64,000 nt of DNA from Alteromonas sp. a30 (GTDB taxonomy: Bacteria > Pseudomonadota > Gammaproteobacteria > Enterobacterales > Alteromonadaceae), in NCBI RefSeq assembly GCF_026788005.1, contig NZ_JABEPE010000004.1, positions 218,400 to 282,399 of the forward strand, read 5' to 3'. Of this stretch, positions 43,184 through 52,293 are shown piece by piece. The position numbers were made by a program, and so were the translations under genes. Positions within the stretch are counted from its first letter, which is position 1; every line of letters starts with the position of its first letter. The notes beneath the pieces were generated by a model. That model had not been told where the DNA came from. It did no database searches and saw nothing but the letters and a program-made list of their open reading frames with translations.

Positions 43184-46100
43184 ATGATGAAACTCAGGAT
43201 TACCGACAATTTCCCAGAAGACACAATTTGTATTGAATTAACTGAATCCAACACTACCGAACAATTCACATCTGAACCTTTTGTTTCGCCGTTTAGTCAG
43301 GCATTTTTGGCTAATTTCACTAAGCTATTTTCAAGCTCGCCTGATGAAGTGGAACTCAAGCCACATTCTGCGGAATTAATGGAGAAATTCATTCGTCTTG
43401 GTCAACATTTGGGTGATGCTTTATTAGGCGAAAACCACACGCTCAATAAGTTTCGGGAAATCATAGAGGAAAAAGGCTACGCTCAGTGTGATGTGAGTAT
43501 TGAATCTTCCCGCATTGCCTTTTTTGAATTGCCTTGGGAAGCTCTTATTCTGCCCGAGTCCCAATTTGTATTAGCTACCACAGCGCGCAGTTTCACTCGT
43601 GTATTCACGCCACAAAATGCACAAAGCGACAGTCTTTACTTTCCAGATATTCAATTTGATTTAAAAGTTACTGGTCCAACGCAAACCCAATTTAAGCAAA
43701 TGATGGGCGGTGCGACACCTGAACAACAAACAAGCGAAGCCGAAGCATCGAGCACACCGCTACAAATACTGAGTTTGTGTTATGGGCAACTTGAACAGGC
43801 CGAAGTAAACACGGAAGCAAATAGCAAAGCTCCCGAACAAGAAATAGAACACACGCTTGCGTTTGATTTACTGGCAACAGACACCGCGATAAAAACCAAC
43901 ATTCATGTATTTCAGGGCCTTGATGCTCTAAAAAAACAGCTTTCAGATAATGCTTTTCATGTATTGAGTTTATCCGGCGACATTGCGCTTAATGATGCAC
44001 AGGCGTTCTGGGTTTCACCATCGGATGCTAATCAGCGCATACCAATGCAAACCTTGTTTGAGCTAATGCAAGAATTCAACATTCCATTGCTAGTGCTCAA
44101 CATCAACCAATACCTGCAAGATCAACAATCCATAAGCGCCGACACCGGATTAGCCTTTGTTAGCTACCAAGCGCAAGAGGCGGGCATAGGCAATGTATTA
44201 GGCTTTAATCAGTCAGCAAGTGCTCAACTTCGATTACCGTGTTTATCGCAGTTTTATCGACAACTCACCAAAGGTCTGAGCCTCGCCCAAGCGGTTGTAG
44301 AAACTCGCAAAGCCTTACAGTCGCAGCAGGCAAATGCGACGTCATTAACAGGAATGGATACGCCAAGCTGGCCGTTACTATCGCATTATGGGCAACAGAA
44401 TTTGGTCTTTTTTGCCAGCGCACCGCCAGAAATTGAAGCGGAAACGGCGCTGTATGCACAGCAAGTCCATCAGCAATTATTCGGCTTTATCGAAGAGGCG
44501 CTGCCACCTTATCGTATCAGTCTCGATAACGGTGAATTTGTTAACGCACTCGCAGGATTACAACAGCAACGTATCACTTGTGTAAAGGGCGAACAAGGTG
44601 GGGGGAAAACACTGCTGGCACATCAGTTAGCCTTTTATGCGGTTGAATCCAAATGTTATCAGTGGGCTTTTCGTTTCGATTTTTCAAAACATGAATACCA
44701 AGCAAACGACATTCTGCAAATGATTGCACCGGTACTGCAAATTGATGCTGCACAAGAGGCGCTTTCTGCCCTTCAAGAAACTCGATGCTTATTTGTATTT
44801 GATGGATTAAATTCGCCTCAAACACAAGCACAATTAGCCGAACTGATAACAACATTAACGACACAGCAACAAGGCGTGCTAATTACACAACATAGCAGCG
44901 CGAACGTAAGTTTTTTAAAAGATAACGCTGATAGCAATCTTGTACAGTTAGCAATAGCACAGCTTAGCCAAGCACAATGTTTAACCTTAACGCTCACACA
45001 ACTGGCGCAATCGCAAGCACAACAAGGCCAACAAACTCCAGAAGCGTTAACCGCTGAGTCGGTAAAGCAATTAACACAATTGCTTCAACAAGCTCAATTA
45101 AACCCGTGGCTTGGCATTCGCTTAGGTAACTTTCTGGGTTCAAGCGCGAGTCAGCCTAGTGATTTAGAAAAAGCCATTAGGCAACTGGCGCCACAATGGC
45201 AAAACATGACCCAATGCGCGATCCATGACGGCGCGGTTCAAAATAACTCTATCAAGGAAAATTATTACCAGTGGCAATGGTTACAATTGACCGAAAGCGC
45301 ACAACAACTGCTATTAATTTGTAGTCAATTTGACGAGTCCTTGTTAGAAATGTTGATGGTGGCGTGGGAGCGAGAAACCGACATAAGTCAACCATTATCA
45401 GCCTTGCTCGCTCAACCTGTTTTCAACGATGCTTTCCCACACTTCTCCGCCATGATTAAACAATGGCAGCGCCAAGGTTTTATTAAAATGCGTCCACACG
45501 GACATGTTATTGATGCCGATTGTGTTCACTTTCTTGCCCAAAAACGGGCCGACGCACAATGGTTACAAAACCCAGCATTACAAACCCAAGTAAGCCGGTT
45601 GCTATGCGCTGGTTTACGCATTTTGGCCGACCATGTGTTACGCCAGCAAAACCCTGCTATCTTCCGTAATTTATTGAATAACCGAGCTTTGTGGGCGAAG
45701 CACCTGAAAACCTTGTGGCACAGCGAATGTTTTGCAGAATTCATCAAAACTAAAGCCACGGTTTCTCAGCTAATGCAACAGGCTCAGTTAGGGCAAGAGT
45801 TTGCAATGTGGGCGCACAAACTAACGCAGGAAATAGCGATTCCTCTTATTGATGAATCATCCCCCGAAGCCTGTATTGCATGGCTAAGCTTAGCAACGTC
45901 AGCATTAGATGCACCTAACACAACCGATTCGACTAAAAACAAAACCGATGCTTTCGCTCACGCCGCCGAACAAGCAAAACAATGGTTACTCAGTACGCGC
46001 GCCACAGCAGAGCAAAAACTCAGTGCGCCACAATTGGCGTTAATGCAACACGCGAATCAATTCTTGGGTTCGTTTTATGCTGCAAATGCTGACTGGGAAA

Positions 46101-46621
46101 AAGCAATTGCGTGTCATCTGCATACCGCGGAAAGCTTTAAAACCGCGCAAGCGTGGCCCTTGTTAGCCAGCGTGTTAAGCACACTTGCAAATACCTATGT
46201 GCGCAATCAACAAAATGACGCCGCGCGAGAATGCGAGCAGCGCATTTTAACTGAATTACCATACGAACATGCGCCGAAAGGATATCGTTCGCAAAAGTTA
46301 GTCGACGTTATTTTAAGCCGCATTCAACGTGGCGATATTGAGCATATCCCAGCATTGCTCAACGAACTTAAAAGCAGCGAAGACGCAAACCGCTGGCAGG
46401 ATTTCATCAAAGGCGTTGAAGCGGATATAGATTTTGCCCAAGAGCGCTGGGAAAAAGCGCTGCCTTACTATGCAAAAATGTGGCAACAAGCGTTGCAATC
46501 GCAGCAAATAGAGCAAGCCAATGTGTTACAACAACGCTTGAACACGTTGGAATCGCACTTAGGCAAAGACACGTTCTCCTCGCTTTTAGCGCAAGTTCTG
46601 GAAGAAGGACAGACACCATGA
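43184..46621 (+). CDS. Large CHAT-like/STAND ATPase protein
   Basis: A 1145-residue cytoplasmic protein. The N-terminal third has the CHAT-domain layout: ELPWEALILPESQFVLATTA near residue 118, a core strand HVLSLSGD near 258, LLVLNINQ near 302, and the final GLSLAQAVVETRKALQSQ. The usual catalytic His-Gly and Cys positions read as SGD and NIN, so protease activity looks lost. An NTPase follows with Walker A GEQGGGKT near residue 469 and Walker B LFVFDGLN near 537, as in STAND/NACHT proteins. The C-terminal 450 residues are helical and TPR-like. Its stop overlaps the start of the enoyl-reductase gene (ATGA), tying it to the biosynthetic operon. Its role there is unknown. Confidence 0.8.
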   Translation: MMKLRITDNFPEDTICIELTESNTTEQFTSEPFVSPFSQAFLANFTKLFSSSPDEVELKPHSAELMEKFIRLGQHLGDALLGENHTLNKFREIIEEKGYAQCDVSIESSRIAFFELPWEALILPESQFVLATTARSFTRVFTPQNAQSDSLYFPDIQFDLKVTGPTQTQFKQMMGGATPEQQTSEAEASSTPLQILSLCYGQLEQAEVNTEANSKAPEQEIEHTLAFDLLATDTAIKTNIHVFQGLDALKKQLSDNAFHVLSLSGDIALNDAQAFWVSPSDANQRIPMQTLFELMQEFNIPLLVLNINQYLQDQQSISADTGLAFVSYQAQEAGIGNVLGFNQSASAQLRLPCLSQFYRQLTKGLSLAQAVVETRKALQSQQANATSLTGMDTPSWPLLSHYGQQNLVFFASAPPEIEAETALYAQQVHQQLFGFIEEALPPYRISLDNGEFVNALAGLQQQRITCVKGEQGGGKTLLAHQLAFYAVESKCYQWAFRFDFSKHEYQANDILQMIAPVLQIDAAQEALSALQETRCLFVFDGLNSPQTQAQLAELITTLTTQQQGVLITQHSSANVSFLKDNADSNLVQLAIAQLSQAQCLTLTLTQLAQSQAQQGQQTPEALTAESVKQLTQLLQQAQLNPWLGIRLGNFLGSSASQPSDLEKAIRQLAPQWQNMTQCAIHDGAVQNNSIKENYYQWQWLQLTESAQQLLLICSQFDESLLEMLMVAWERETDISQPLSALLAQPVFNDAFPHFSAMIKQWQRQGFIKMRPHGHVIDADCVHFLAQKRADAQWLQNPALQTQVSRLLCAGLRILADHVLRQQNPAIFRNLLNNRALWAKHLKTLWHSECFAEFIKTKATVSQLMQQAQLGQEFAMWAHKLTQEIAIPLIDESSPEACIAWLSLATSALDAPNTTDSTKNKTDAFAHAAEQAKQWLLSTRATAEQKLSAPQLALMQHANQFLGSFYAANADWEKAIACHLHTAESFKTAQAWPLLASVLSTLANTYVRNQQNDAARECEQRILTELPYEHAPKGYRSQKLVDVILSRIQRGDIEHIPALLNELKSSEDANRWQDFIKGVEADIDFAQERWEKALPYYAKMWQQALQSQQIEQANVLQQRLNTLESHLGKDTFSSLLAQVLEEGQTP

Positions 46622-48051
46622 GCCAAGCATCTTCAATGAGTGCCAGCCAAATAAGCGCAAAGGATTTAGGCAGCGCTGCATTTTGCCGTGATTATGGACT
46701 GAAATACGCCTATGCCACAGGCGCAATGTACAAAGGTATTGCTTCTAAAGAATTAGTGATTGCCATGGGCAAAGCCGGGCTAATGGGCTTTTTAGGCGCT
46801 GGCGGGTTAAAACTCGATAGGCTAGAGCAGGATATTATCGACATCAAAAATGCGCTTAACCAAGGGCAATCCTTTGGTGTGAATTTGCTGTGCGATCATG
46901 AAAACCCTTCAGCGGAAATGGCTATTGTTGATTTGTTTTTAAAACACGATGTGAAATTTGCCGATGCTGCGGCTTATACCCAAATCACGCCAGCCATTGT
47001 TAAATTCAGGCTTAGCGGGCTGCCCGCAACGCAAGACGAACTAGACCTTGCTATTAGCAATACACAGCAAAAGGATGTAGGCAACATCGTTAGCAGTAAC
47101 CGTGTGATTGCTAAACTTTCTCGCCCCGAAATAGCACAGCAATTTATGTCGCCACCGCCTCAAAAAATTGTGGATGCTTTGCTTCAAGAGGGCCATATCA
47201 CTGCAACACAAGCAGCGCTTAGTCAGCATTTTCCGGTTGCCCAAGATGTGCTGGTTGAATCAGATTCAGGGGGACACACAGACGCAGGCATCGCCAGTGT
47301 ACTGCTACCTTCAATTCGCGCACTTCGCGACCGATTAATGCAAGAGTACGGCTATTCCAACCCAATACGTATTGGCGCGGCGGGCGGCATTGGCACACCA
47401 GAAGCGATTGTGTCAATGTTAATGCTAGGCGCAGACTTCTTTGTCACAGGCTCGATAAACCAATGTACGGTGGAAGCAGGCACAAGCGATCAAGTAAAAG
47501 ACTTGCTGCAAGACATTGACGCACAAGATACCGCTTACGCACCCGCAGGCGACATGTTTGAAATGGGCGCACAAGTACAGGTATTACGTAAGGGCTTACT
47601 CTTTGCGAATCGCGCTAACAAACTCTACGAGTTATATCAAAATCACAAAAGCATTGAAGACATCGACCCAAAACTTCAACGCCAAATTCAAGACAAATAT
47701 TTTCAGCGCAGCTTCGATGAAGTGTGGCAGGAAACTGCTACCTATTTGGCGCGAGTAAAACCCAATGAACTCGCCGCAATTGAAGCCAGTCCGAAAAAGA
47801 AAATGGCCGCCATTTTTAAATGGTATTTTGTTCATAGTACGCGCTCTGCGTTGTCTGGTAATACTGAACAAAGAGCCGACTTTCAAATTCATTGCGGCCC
47901 GGCACTTGGCGCATTTAACCAATGGGTGAAGGGCACCAAAATGCAATCTTGGCGTCATCGCCACGTTGCCGACATTGCCGAAGCGCTCATGCAGGGTGCT
48001 GCACAATTACTCGAACAAAAACTTACTGAAATCACCGGAAAATCGTCATGA
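46618..48051 (+). CDS. PfaD/PksE-type trans-acting enoyl reductase
   Basis: A 477-residue flavoprotein of the nitronate-monooxygenase/PfaD family. The ATG at 46618 overlaps the previous stop; a longer frame from 46480 is rejected. YATGAMYKGIASKELVIAMG and MGFLGAGG near the start, ESDSGGHTD near residues 213-222 and AAGGIGTPEA with LGADFFVTGSINQ are the FMN-binding and family blocks. The long C-terminal part (ANKLYELYQNHKSIEDI) is specific to PfaD and trans-AT PKS reductases. It reduces enoyl groups on carrier-protein-bound chains. This points to a trans-AT polyketide synthase beyond the window or a PUFA-like system; no synthase is visible here. Confidence 0.93.
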   Translation: MSQASSMSASQISAKDLGSAAFCRDYGLKYAYATGAMYKGIASKELVIAMGKAGLMGFLGAGGLKLDRLEQDIIDIKNALNQGQSFGVNLLCDHENPSAEMAIVDLFLKHDVKFADAAAYTQITPAIVKFRLSGLPATQDELDLAISNTQQKDVGNIVSSNRVIAKLSRPEIAQQFMSPPPQKIVDALLQEGHITATQAALSQHFPVAQDVLVESDSGGHTDAGIASVLLPSIRALRDRLMQEYGYSNPIRIGAAGGIGTPEAIVSMLMLGADFFVTGSINQCTVEAGTSDQVKDLLQDIDAQDTAYAPAGDMFEMGAQVQVLRKGLLFANRANKLYELYQNHKSIEDIDPKLQRQIQDKYFQRSFDEVWQETATYLARVKPNELAAIEASPKKKMAAIFKWYFVHSTRSALSGNTEQRADFQIHCGPALGAFNQWVKGTKMQSWRHRHVADIAEALMQGAAQLLEQKLTEITGKSS

Positions 48052-48794
48052 ATAATGTTGTTACGCTAGAGGAAAAAGGCTCGGACATCGTACTGCTTAC
48101 GATGAAGGATGAAGTCAGCAAAAACACCTTTTCTCCAGAATTGTTGCAAGGGCTGCAACAGGCATTTAGTCACATTAATCAACATCCCACTTATAAAGTA
48201 GTCGTGATGACAGGGTACGACTCCTATTTTTGCTCAGGTGGCACGCAAGAAGCTTTATTGAGCTTATCGGAAAAGGAAGGAAACTTCACAAAAGGCGGTA
48301 TTTACAGCATGCCTCTTGATTGTCGAATTCCGGTGGTTGCAGCCATGCAAGGTCACGGTATTGGCGGTGGCTTCGTATTTGGTTTGTTTTCGGATTACGT
48401 GATACTCGGTAGAGAAAGTGTGTACACCACCAATTTTATGAAATATGGCTTTACCCCCGGCTTTGGCGGCACCTGTATTTTACGAGAAAAGTTAGGGCTA
48501 GGATTAGCGCAAGAAATGTTAATGGGTGCCGACACCTATCGCGGAGAAGACTTAAAGCAACGCGGCATTACCTTCCCTGTTTATCCACGAGACCAAGTGC
48601 TTGATAAAGCCATGGAAACCGCTCGATTATTGGCAGAAAAGCCGCGAGTCTCGCTTATCACATTAAAAGATCACCTTGTTGAAGACATTCGCCAAAAGCT
48701 CCCTTCGGTTGTTGAAAAAGAAGTCGCAATGCACAACAAAACTTTTCACTTACCCGAAGTCAAAGAGCGCATTAAAACCGTATTTGGTCGCTAA
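48048..48794 (+). CDS. PksI-type enoyl-CoA hydratase/decarboxylase
   Basis: A 248-residue crotonase-fold protein. GYDSYFCSGG and QGHGIGGGFVFGLFSDYV (oxyanion hole near residues 102-109), then FMKYGFTPGFGGT and the tail TLKDHLVEDIRQKL, match the ECH2 decarboxylases of beta-branching cassettes such as PksI. In those pathways an HMG-synthase, an ECH1 and this enzyme put a methyl branch on a polyketide. The start overlaps the previous stop by four bases. The partner genes (HMGS, decarboxylating KS, ECH1, carrier protein) are not in the window. Confidence 0.88.
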   Translation: MNNVVTLEEKGSDIVLLTMKDEVSKNTFSPELLQGLQQAFSHINQHPTYKVVVMTGYDSYFCSGGTQEALLSLSEKEGNFTKGGIYSMPLDCRIPVVAAMQGHGIGGGFVFGLFSDYVILGRESVYTTNFMKYGFTPGFGGTCILREKLGLGLAQEMLMGADTYRGEDLKQRGITFPVYPRDQVLDKAMETARLLAEKPRVSLITLKDHLVEDIRQKLPSVVEKEVAMHNKTFHLPEVKERIKTVFGR

Positions 48795-48859
48795 CAGTGG
48801 TGCAACACCATTCAAATATCAAAAATTGAACGTATTAACGGATGTCAGGAGCGCTTAGC

Positions 48860-50068
48860 ATGACCGCATTACCGGAAATTACTGAAAAAAAACGCAGGCA
48901 GCTTAATAAAGCTTTTCCTAGTGTCCCCTACATGGAAGAAGTCGCTAAAAAGCGGGTGCCGCATTTCGTATTCGAATATCTGAAAAATGGCATTGGCGAT
49001 GGCATGGCCGCGAAGCGTAATCGAGAATTACTAAAAAATGTGCAACTGCTACCGCACTTCTTATCGGAACACGACCATCCAAATTTAAAAACAACCCTGT
49101 TTGGCAAAGAGTATGACGCACCTTTTGGGGTTTCGCCTGTGGGTATGGCCAGCCTTATTTGGCCCGGCGCTGAAAACTATTTGAGCCGTGCTGCCCATAA
49201 ACATAACATTCCATTCACCCTAAGCATGGCGGCCTCGCTAACCTTAGAAGATTGCAAAAAGCTGGCTCCCGACAATGCGTGGTTCCAAATGTTTGCTCCC
49301 GACGAAGACATCATTGTGGATGATCTCATCGAACGTTGTAAGCGTGAAGAATATGACGTACTTGTACTGACTGTCGATTCGCCTTTTCCATCACATCGCG
49401 CCCACGACATTCATAACGGCTTTTCAGTGCCTCCTAACTTTGGCATAAAAAACCTCATACAGATGCTGAAACGGCCCAGATGGTGTCGCCAAATTGTAAA
49501 AGAAGGCATTCCACAATTTGCCAACATCAAGCCTTATTTAGACGCTGCCAAAGAGGACAACGACAACAAACCCTACGTTAGGGAGTCCACTCAGTTTATG
49601 GCGGATAAAGTGGGATTACACATCACCGCTGAACGCTTTGCTAGAATCCGAGAAGGTTGGCCGGGTAAGCTACTGGTAAAGGGTGTGCAAAGCCCAAGCG
49701 ATGCCAAAACCTATTATGAGTTAGGCGCAGACGGCATTATCGTATCAAACCACGGAGGCCGTAACTTCGACGCAGCGGTTGCCACAGTAACCTTGCTGCC
49801 ACTTATTCGCCAAGCACTTGGGAACGACGTCCCCATTTTAGTGGATAGCGGGGTGCGTTCTGGCTTAGATGTGGCCCGCATGCTCGCGCTTGGCGCCAAT
49901 TTTGTTTTTATGGGACGCCCGTTTATTTATGGTGTCGCCGCAATGGGAGAGATAGGTGGCGATCATGTCATGAACATCCTGAAAACCGAATTGCAATGTG
50001 CCTTGGGTGTTATCGGGAGTCCGAGCATCCAAGAACTTCCCAACTATCTATTTAAGCACAATAAATAA
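48860..50068 (+). CDS. FMN-dependent alpha-hydroxy-acid oxidase/dehydrogenase
   Basis: A 402-residue enzyme. AGGAG with ideal spacing favours the ATG at 48860 over 48842. PFGVSPVGMASLIWPGAE and FTLSMAASLTLEDC form the FMN-binding start of the barrel, SNHGGRNFD near residues 295-303 holds the catalytic His and Arg, and DSGVRSGLDVARMLALGA with MGRPFIYGVA completes the phosphate site. It belongs to the lactate/mandelate/glycolate oxidase family. In a biosynthetic cluster it may make an alpha-keto acid building block. Substrate not readable. Confidence 0.93.
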   Translation: MTALPEITEKKRRQLNKAFPSVPYMEEVAKKRVPHFVFEYLKNGIGDGMAAKRNRELLKNVQLLPHFLSEHDHPNLKTTLFGKEYDAPFGVSPVGMASLIWPGAENYLSRAAHKHNIPFTLSMAASLTLEDCKKLAPDNAWFQMFAPDEDIIVDDLIERCKREEYDVLVLTVDSPFPSHRAHDIHNGFSVPPNFGIKNLIQMLKRPRWCRQIVKEGIPQFANIKPYLDAAKEDNDNKPYVRESTQFMADKVGLHITAERFARIREGWPGKLLVKGVQSPSDAKTYYELGADGIIVSNHGGRNFDAAVATVTLLPLIRQALGNDVPILVDSGVRSGLDVARMLALGANFVFMGRPFIYGVAAMGEIGGDHVMNILKTELQCALGVIGSPSIQELPNYLFKHNK

Positions 50069-50079
50069 GGCGTTTTGGT

Positions 50080-51108
50080 ATGACACAACAAGCAAAAAAA
50101 GACATTGCTATTGAGGAAGTTACCCAATATTTAGTTACCGCATTAACTTCGATAGAAGTGGAAGCTGAAAATGCAAAAGCCATTGTGGATATCATGATAG
50201 ACAGTGAATTACGGGGTCATAGTGATCACGGTATTTTTACTATCACCTCGCTGTTTAACTGGCATCTCAAAGATGGGATGAACCCTAATCCGAAGCCTCA
50301 AATCATAAAAGAAACGCCCGTATTAGTCAGCATCGATGGTGATGCAGGTTGCGGAGTCATTGCCATGAATTTGGCAGTGAGCAAAGTTATCGAAAAGGCA
50401 AAATCCTCAGGGCTAGCCGCCGCTAGCGTTACCAATACGGGCAACCCCATAGCGTTAGCCGCTTATGCTAATGCGATTGCAGAAGCAGGTTTGCTCGGTT
50501 TTGTGTGTACTGGCTCTCCCAATGTTGTGATGCCTCCGCCGGGAGGATTAACCCAAACAATGGGGACAAACCCCCTTGCCTTTGCCGCTCCTGCGGGGGA
50601 ACATGATCCCTTTATTCTGGATATGTCCACCAGTGCAATGGCTGGTGTGAAAATCTATCAAGCGGCGCTTAATGGTGACAGAATAGACGCCGGACTTATT
50701 GAGGATAAAGACGGTAACAGCTTAGTCAACCCAGCTAATTTTGTACTTGGAGAAAGCCTGATTTTGCCTTTGGCAGGTGCAAAAGGCTACGGGTTAGCAT
50801 CTATGGTTAATATCCTCACATCTGCATTAACAGATGATGTACGAGGTCATTTCTTGTGGGCGCTGGATTTAAGCCAAATTGTTGAACCTGAAGCCTACAA
50901 TGAACGCATGCAAGCAATTATTTCCCGCACCAAAAGCGCTCGAAAACGCGATGGTGTTGAAGAAATCTTTTATGCAGGAGAGCGAAGCCAACGCCAAAAA
51001 CGTGCAGCCCTAACCAAAGGAAGCATTACGCTTCGCGATATTACCTGGGAAGCAATTAAGCAAATTAGCGAATACGCGAAAATCCCTTTGCCGAAAACGT
51101 TGAATTAG
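50080..51108 (+). CDS. Ldh_2 (malate/L-lactate dehydrogenase-like) oxidoreductase
   Basis: A 342-residue NAD(P)-dependent dehydrogenase of the Ldh_2 (YlbC/YiaK-type) family. LRGHSDHGIF near residues 45-54, NTGNPIALAAYAN, TMGTNPLAFAAP and LPLAGAKGYGLASMVNIL are the family blocks; the family catalyses 2-keto/2-hydroxy acid interconversion. The chain is close to the usual length. It starts 11 bases after the FMN oxidase gene, so the two may act on the same hydroxy/keto acid pair. Confidence 0.92.
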   Translation: MTQQAKKDIAIEEVTQYLVTALTSIEVEAENAKAIVDIMIDSELRGHSDHGIFTITSLFNWHLKDGMNPNPKPQIIKETPVLVSIDGDAGCGVIAMNLAVSKVIEKAKSSGLAAASVTNTGNPIALAAYANAIAEAGLLGFVCTGSPNVVMPPPGGLTQTMGTNPLAFAAPAGEHDPFILDMSTSAMAGVKIYQAALNGDRIDAGLIEDKDGNSLVNPANFVLGESLILPLAGAKGYGLASMVNILTSALTDDVRGHFLWALDLSQIVEPEAYNERMQAIISRTKSARKRDGVEEIFYAGERSQRQKRAALTKGSITLRDITWEAIKQISEYAKIPLPKTLN

Positions 51109-51120
51109 CACGCTGGATAA

Positions 51121-51150
51121 TGGCTGAATGGCTTCAGCCACAAAAATTTG
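51121..51150. terminator. Hairpin between the convergent biosynthetic arms
   Basis: TGGCTGAA and TTCAGCCA form a perfect 8-bp stem around TGGC, followed by CAAAAATTTG. It lies between the ends of the two convergent transcription units and probably terminates the plus-strand one. Confidence 0.65.
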
Positions 51151-51183
51151 TTGCAGATACGCTATTAAAGCCCCCCTGCAAAA

Positions 51184-52290
51184 CTACCTATCTGCATCGT
51201 TAATGCCTGTCAGTTGGCTCACGCTAATGACTTTGCTGAGCTTGTCGCCAGTCTGCAACGTTGGATTTTCTTCTTTGCTAATTTGTGGGTTTAGGAATAT
51301 CTGACAGCGGAGTTGACCATCTTGAGCTTGTACCAAAATGCTGTTTTCATCAGTAACCTCTAAAATAGTCCCGGGTTGGTGAGTCACTAAGGAATTAACT
51401 TGCGTCGCATTTAGAAAATGAACCAATAAGGTATCGCGGCAGGAATATGGACCGCCGAGTTTGTCGAAGCCCAAACATGCGCGCTCTATATGCTTGCAAC
51501 TATCTTCATCCCAATGAATTGCCAAATAGCCTAAATACCCCTTATTTACGCGCTTTGTTGTTCCATCTTCTAAGGTAATATTCTCGCGCAACACACCCCA
51601 AGAGTGCGGCAAGCCTGGCTGTTGGTAATCATTTGGCATTGGCGTTAACGTATTCGATAACATTTGGTCGAGGGTATCAACCAACATCTTGCCAGCCACA
51701 TTAATGCCTTTTTGCAATATTGCCTGACTCGATAACCCCGGCAACGCAATGGGCTCTGATTTAGCCATAATCATTCCTGCATCAACTTCTACGGTGAGTT
51801 CATGTAACGATAGGCGAGTTTCTGGTTCTCCTTCAATAATTTGCGCAGCTAAACTCATGCCGCCACGGTATTTAGGTAAATCGGCAAAATGAAAATTAAG
51901 GGCATTTACTTTAGGTAATTGAATTAAGCACTCAGGTAGAATTTGATACCCCCAACAACACAAAATGTCAGGATCTAACGCCTCAATTACCTGCATAGCA
52001 TCGTGCACTTGCGCTGCTACTGCGGCATCTTTGTCCATTAACCGCTGTAGGTTCGCACAATTTGGAAAAGAAAAAACGGGCAAATTTGACTCTTTAGCGG
52101 CGTCTGCAACGGCTTCTCCACCTTCTCGCGTAATCACCGCAACGCACTGATGCGTGCTGTTTTCCAAGCCTTTTAATAAGGCATTAAATTGCTCCACGAA
52201 TGTTGAAACCAGAATAACGTTATAGCCGCGATCTTCACTCGTGCGCTTTTGCTTAAACGCTTGGGAATGTTGCTCGGGTTGAGTTTGCAT
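51184..52290 (-). CDS. Formyltransferase-family enzyme
   Basis: A 368-residue protein of the methionyl-tRNA/amino-sugar formyltransferase family. NALNFHFADLPKYRGG gives Asn132 and His134, and EVDAGMI gives Asp170, the catalytic Asn-His-Asp set. A C-terminal OB-like domain follows (residues 250-350). GAGGT lies 8 bases before the ATG, inside the end of the aldehyde dehydrogenase gene. It transfers a formyl group from 10-formyl-tetrahydrofolate to an amine. Its place in the cluster suggests a tailoring step on the product or a precursor; an essential Fmt is less likely in this setting. Confidence 0.85.
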   Translation of the reverse strand: MQTQPEQHSQAFKQKRTSEDRGYNVILVSTFVEQFNALLKGLENSTHQCVAVITREGGEAVADAAKESNLPVFSFPNCANLQRLMDKDAAVAAQVHDAMQVIEALDPDILCCWGYQILPECLIQLPKVNALNFHFADLPKYRGGMSLAAQIIEGEPETRLSLHELTVEVDAGMIMAKSEPIALPGLSSQAILQKGINVAGKMLVDTLDQMLSNTLTPMPNDYQQPGLPHSWGVLRENITLEDGTTKRVNKGYLGYLAIHWDEDSCKHIERACLGFDKLGGPYSCRDTLLVHFLNATQVNSLVTHQPGTILEVTDENSILVQAQDGQLRCQIFLNPQISKEENPTLQTGDKLSKVISVSQLTGINDADR

Positions 52291-52293
52291 TGG

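Noticed and set aside
46480..46617. N-terminal extension of the enoyl reductase frame.
   Set aside because: It overlaps the end of the CHAT-like gene; the ATGA start at 46618 fits the family.
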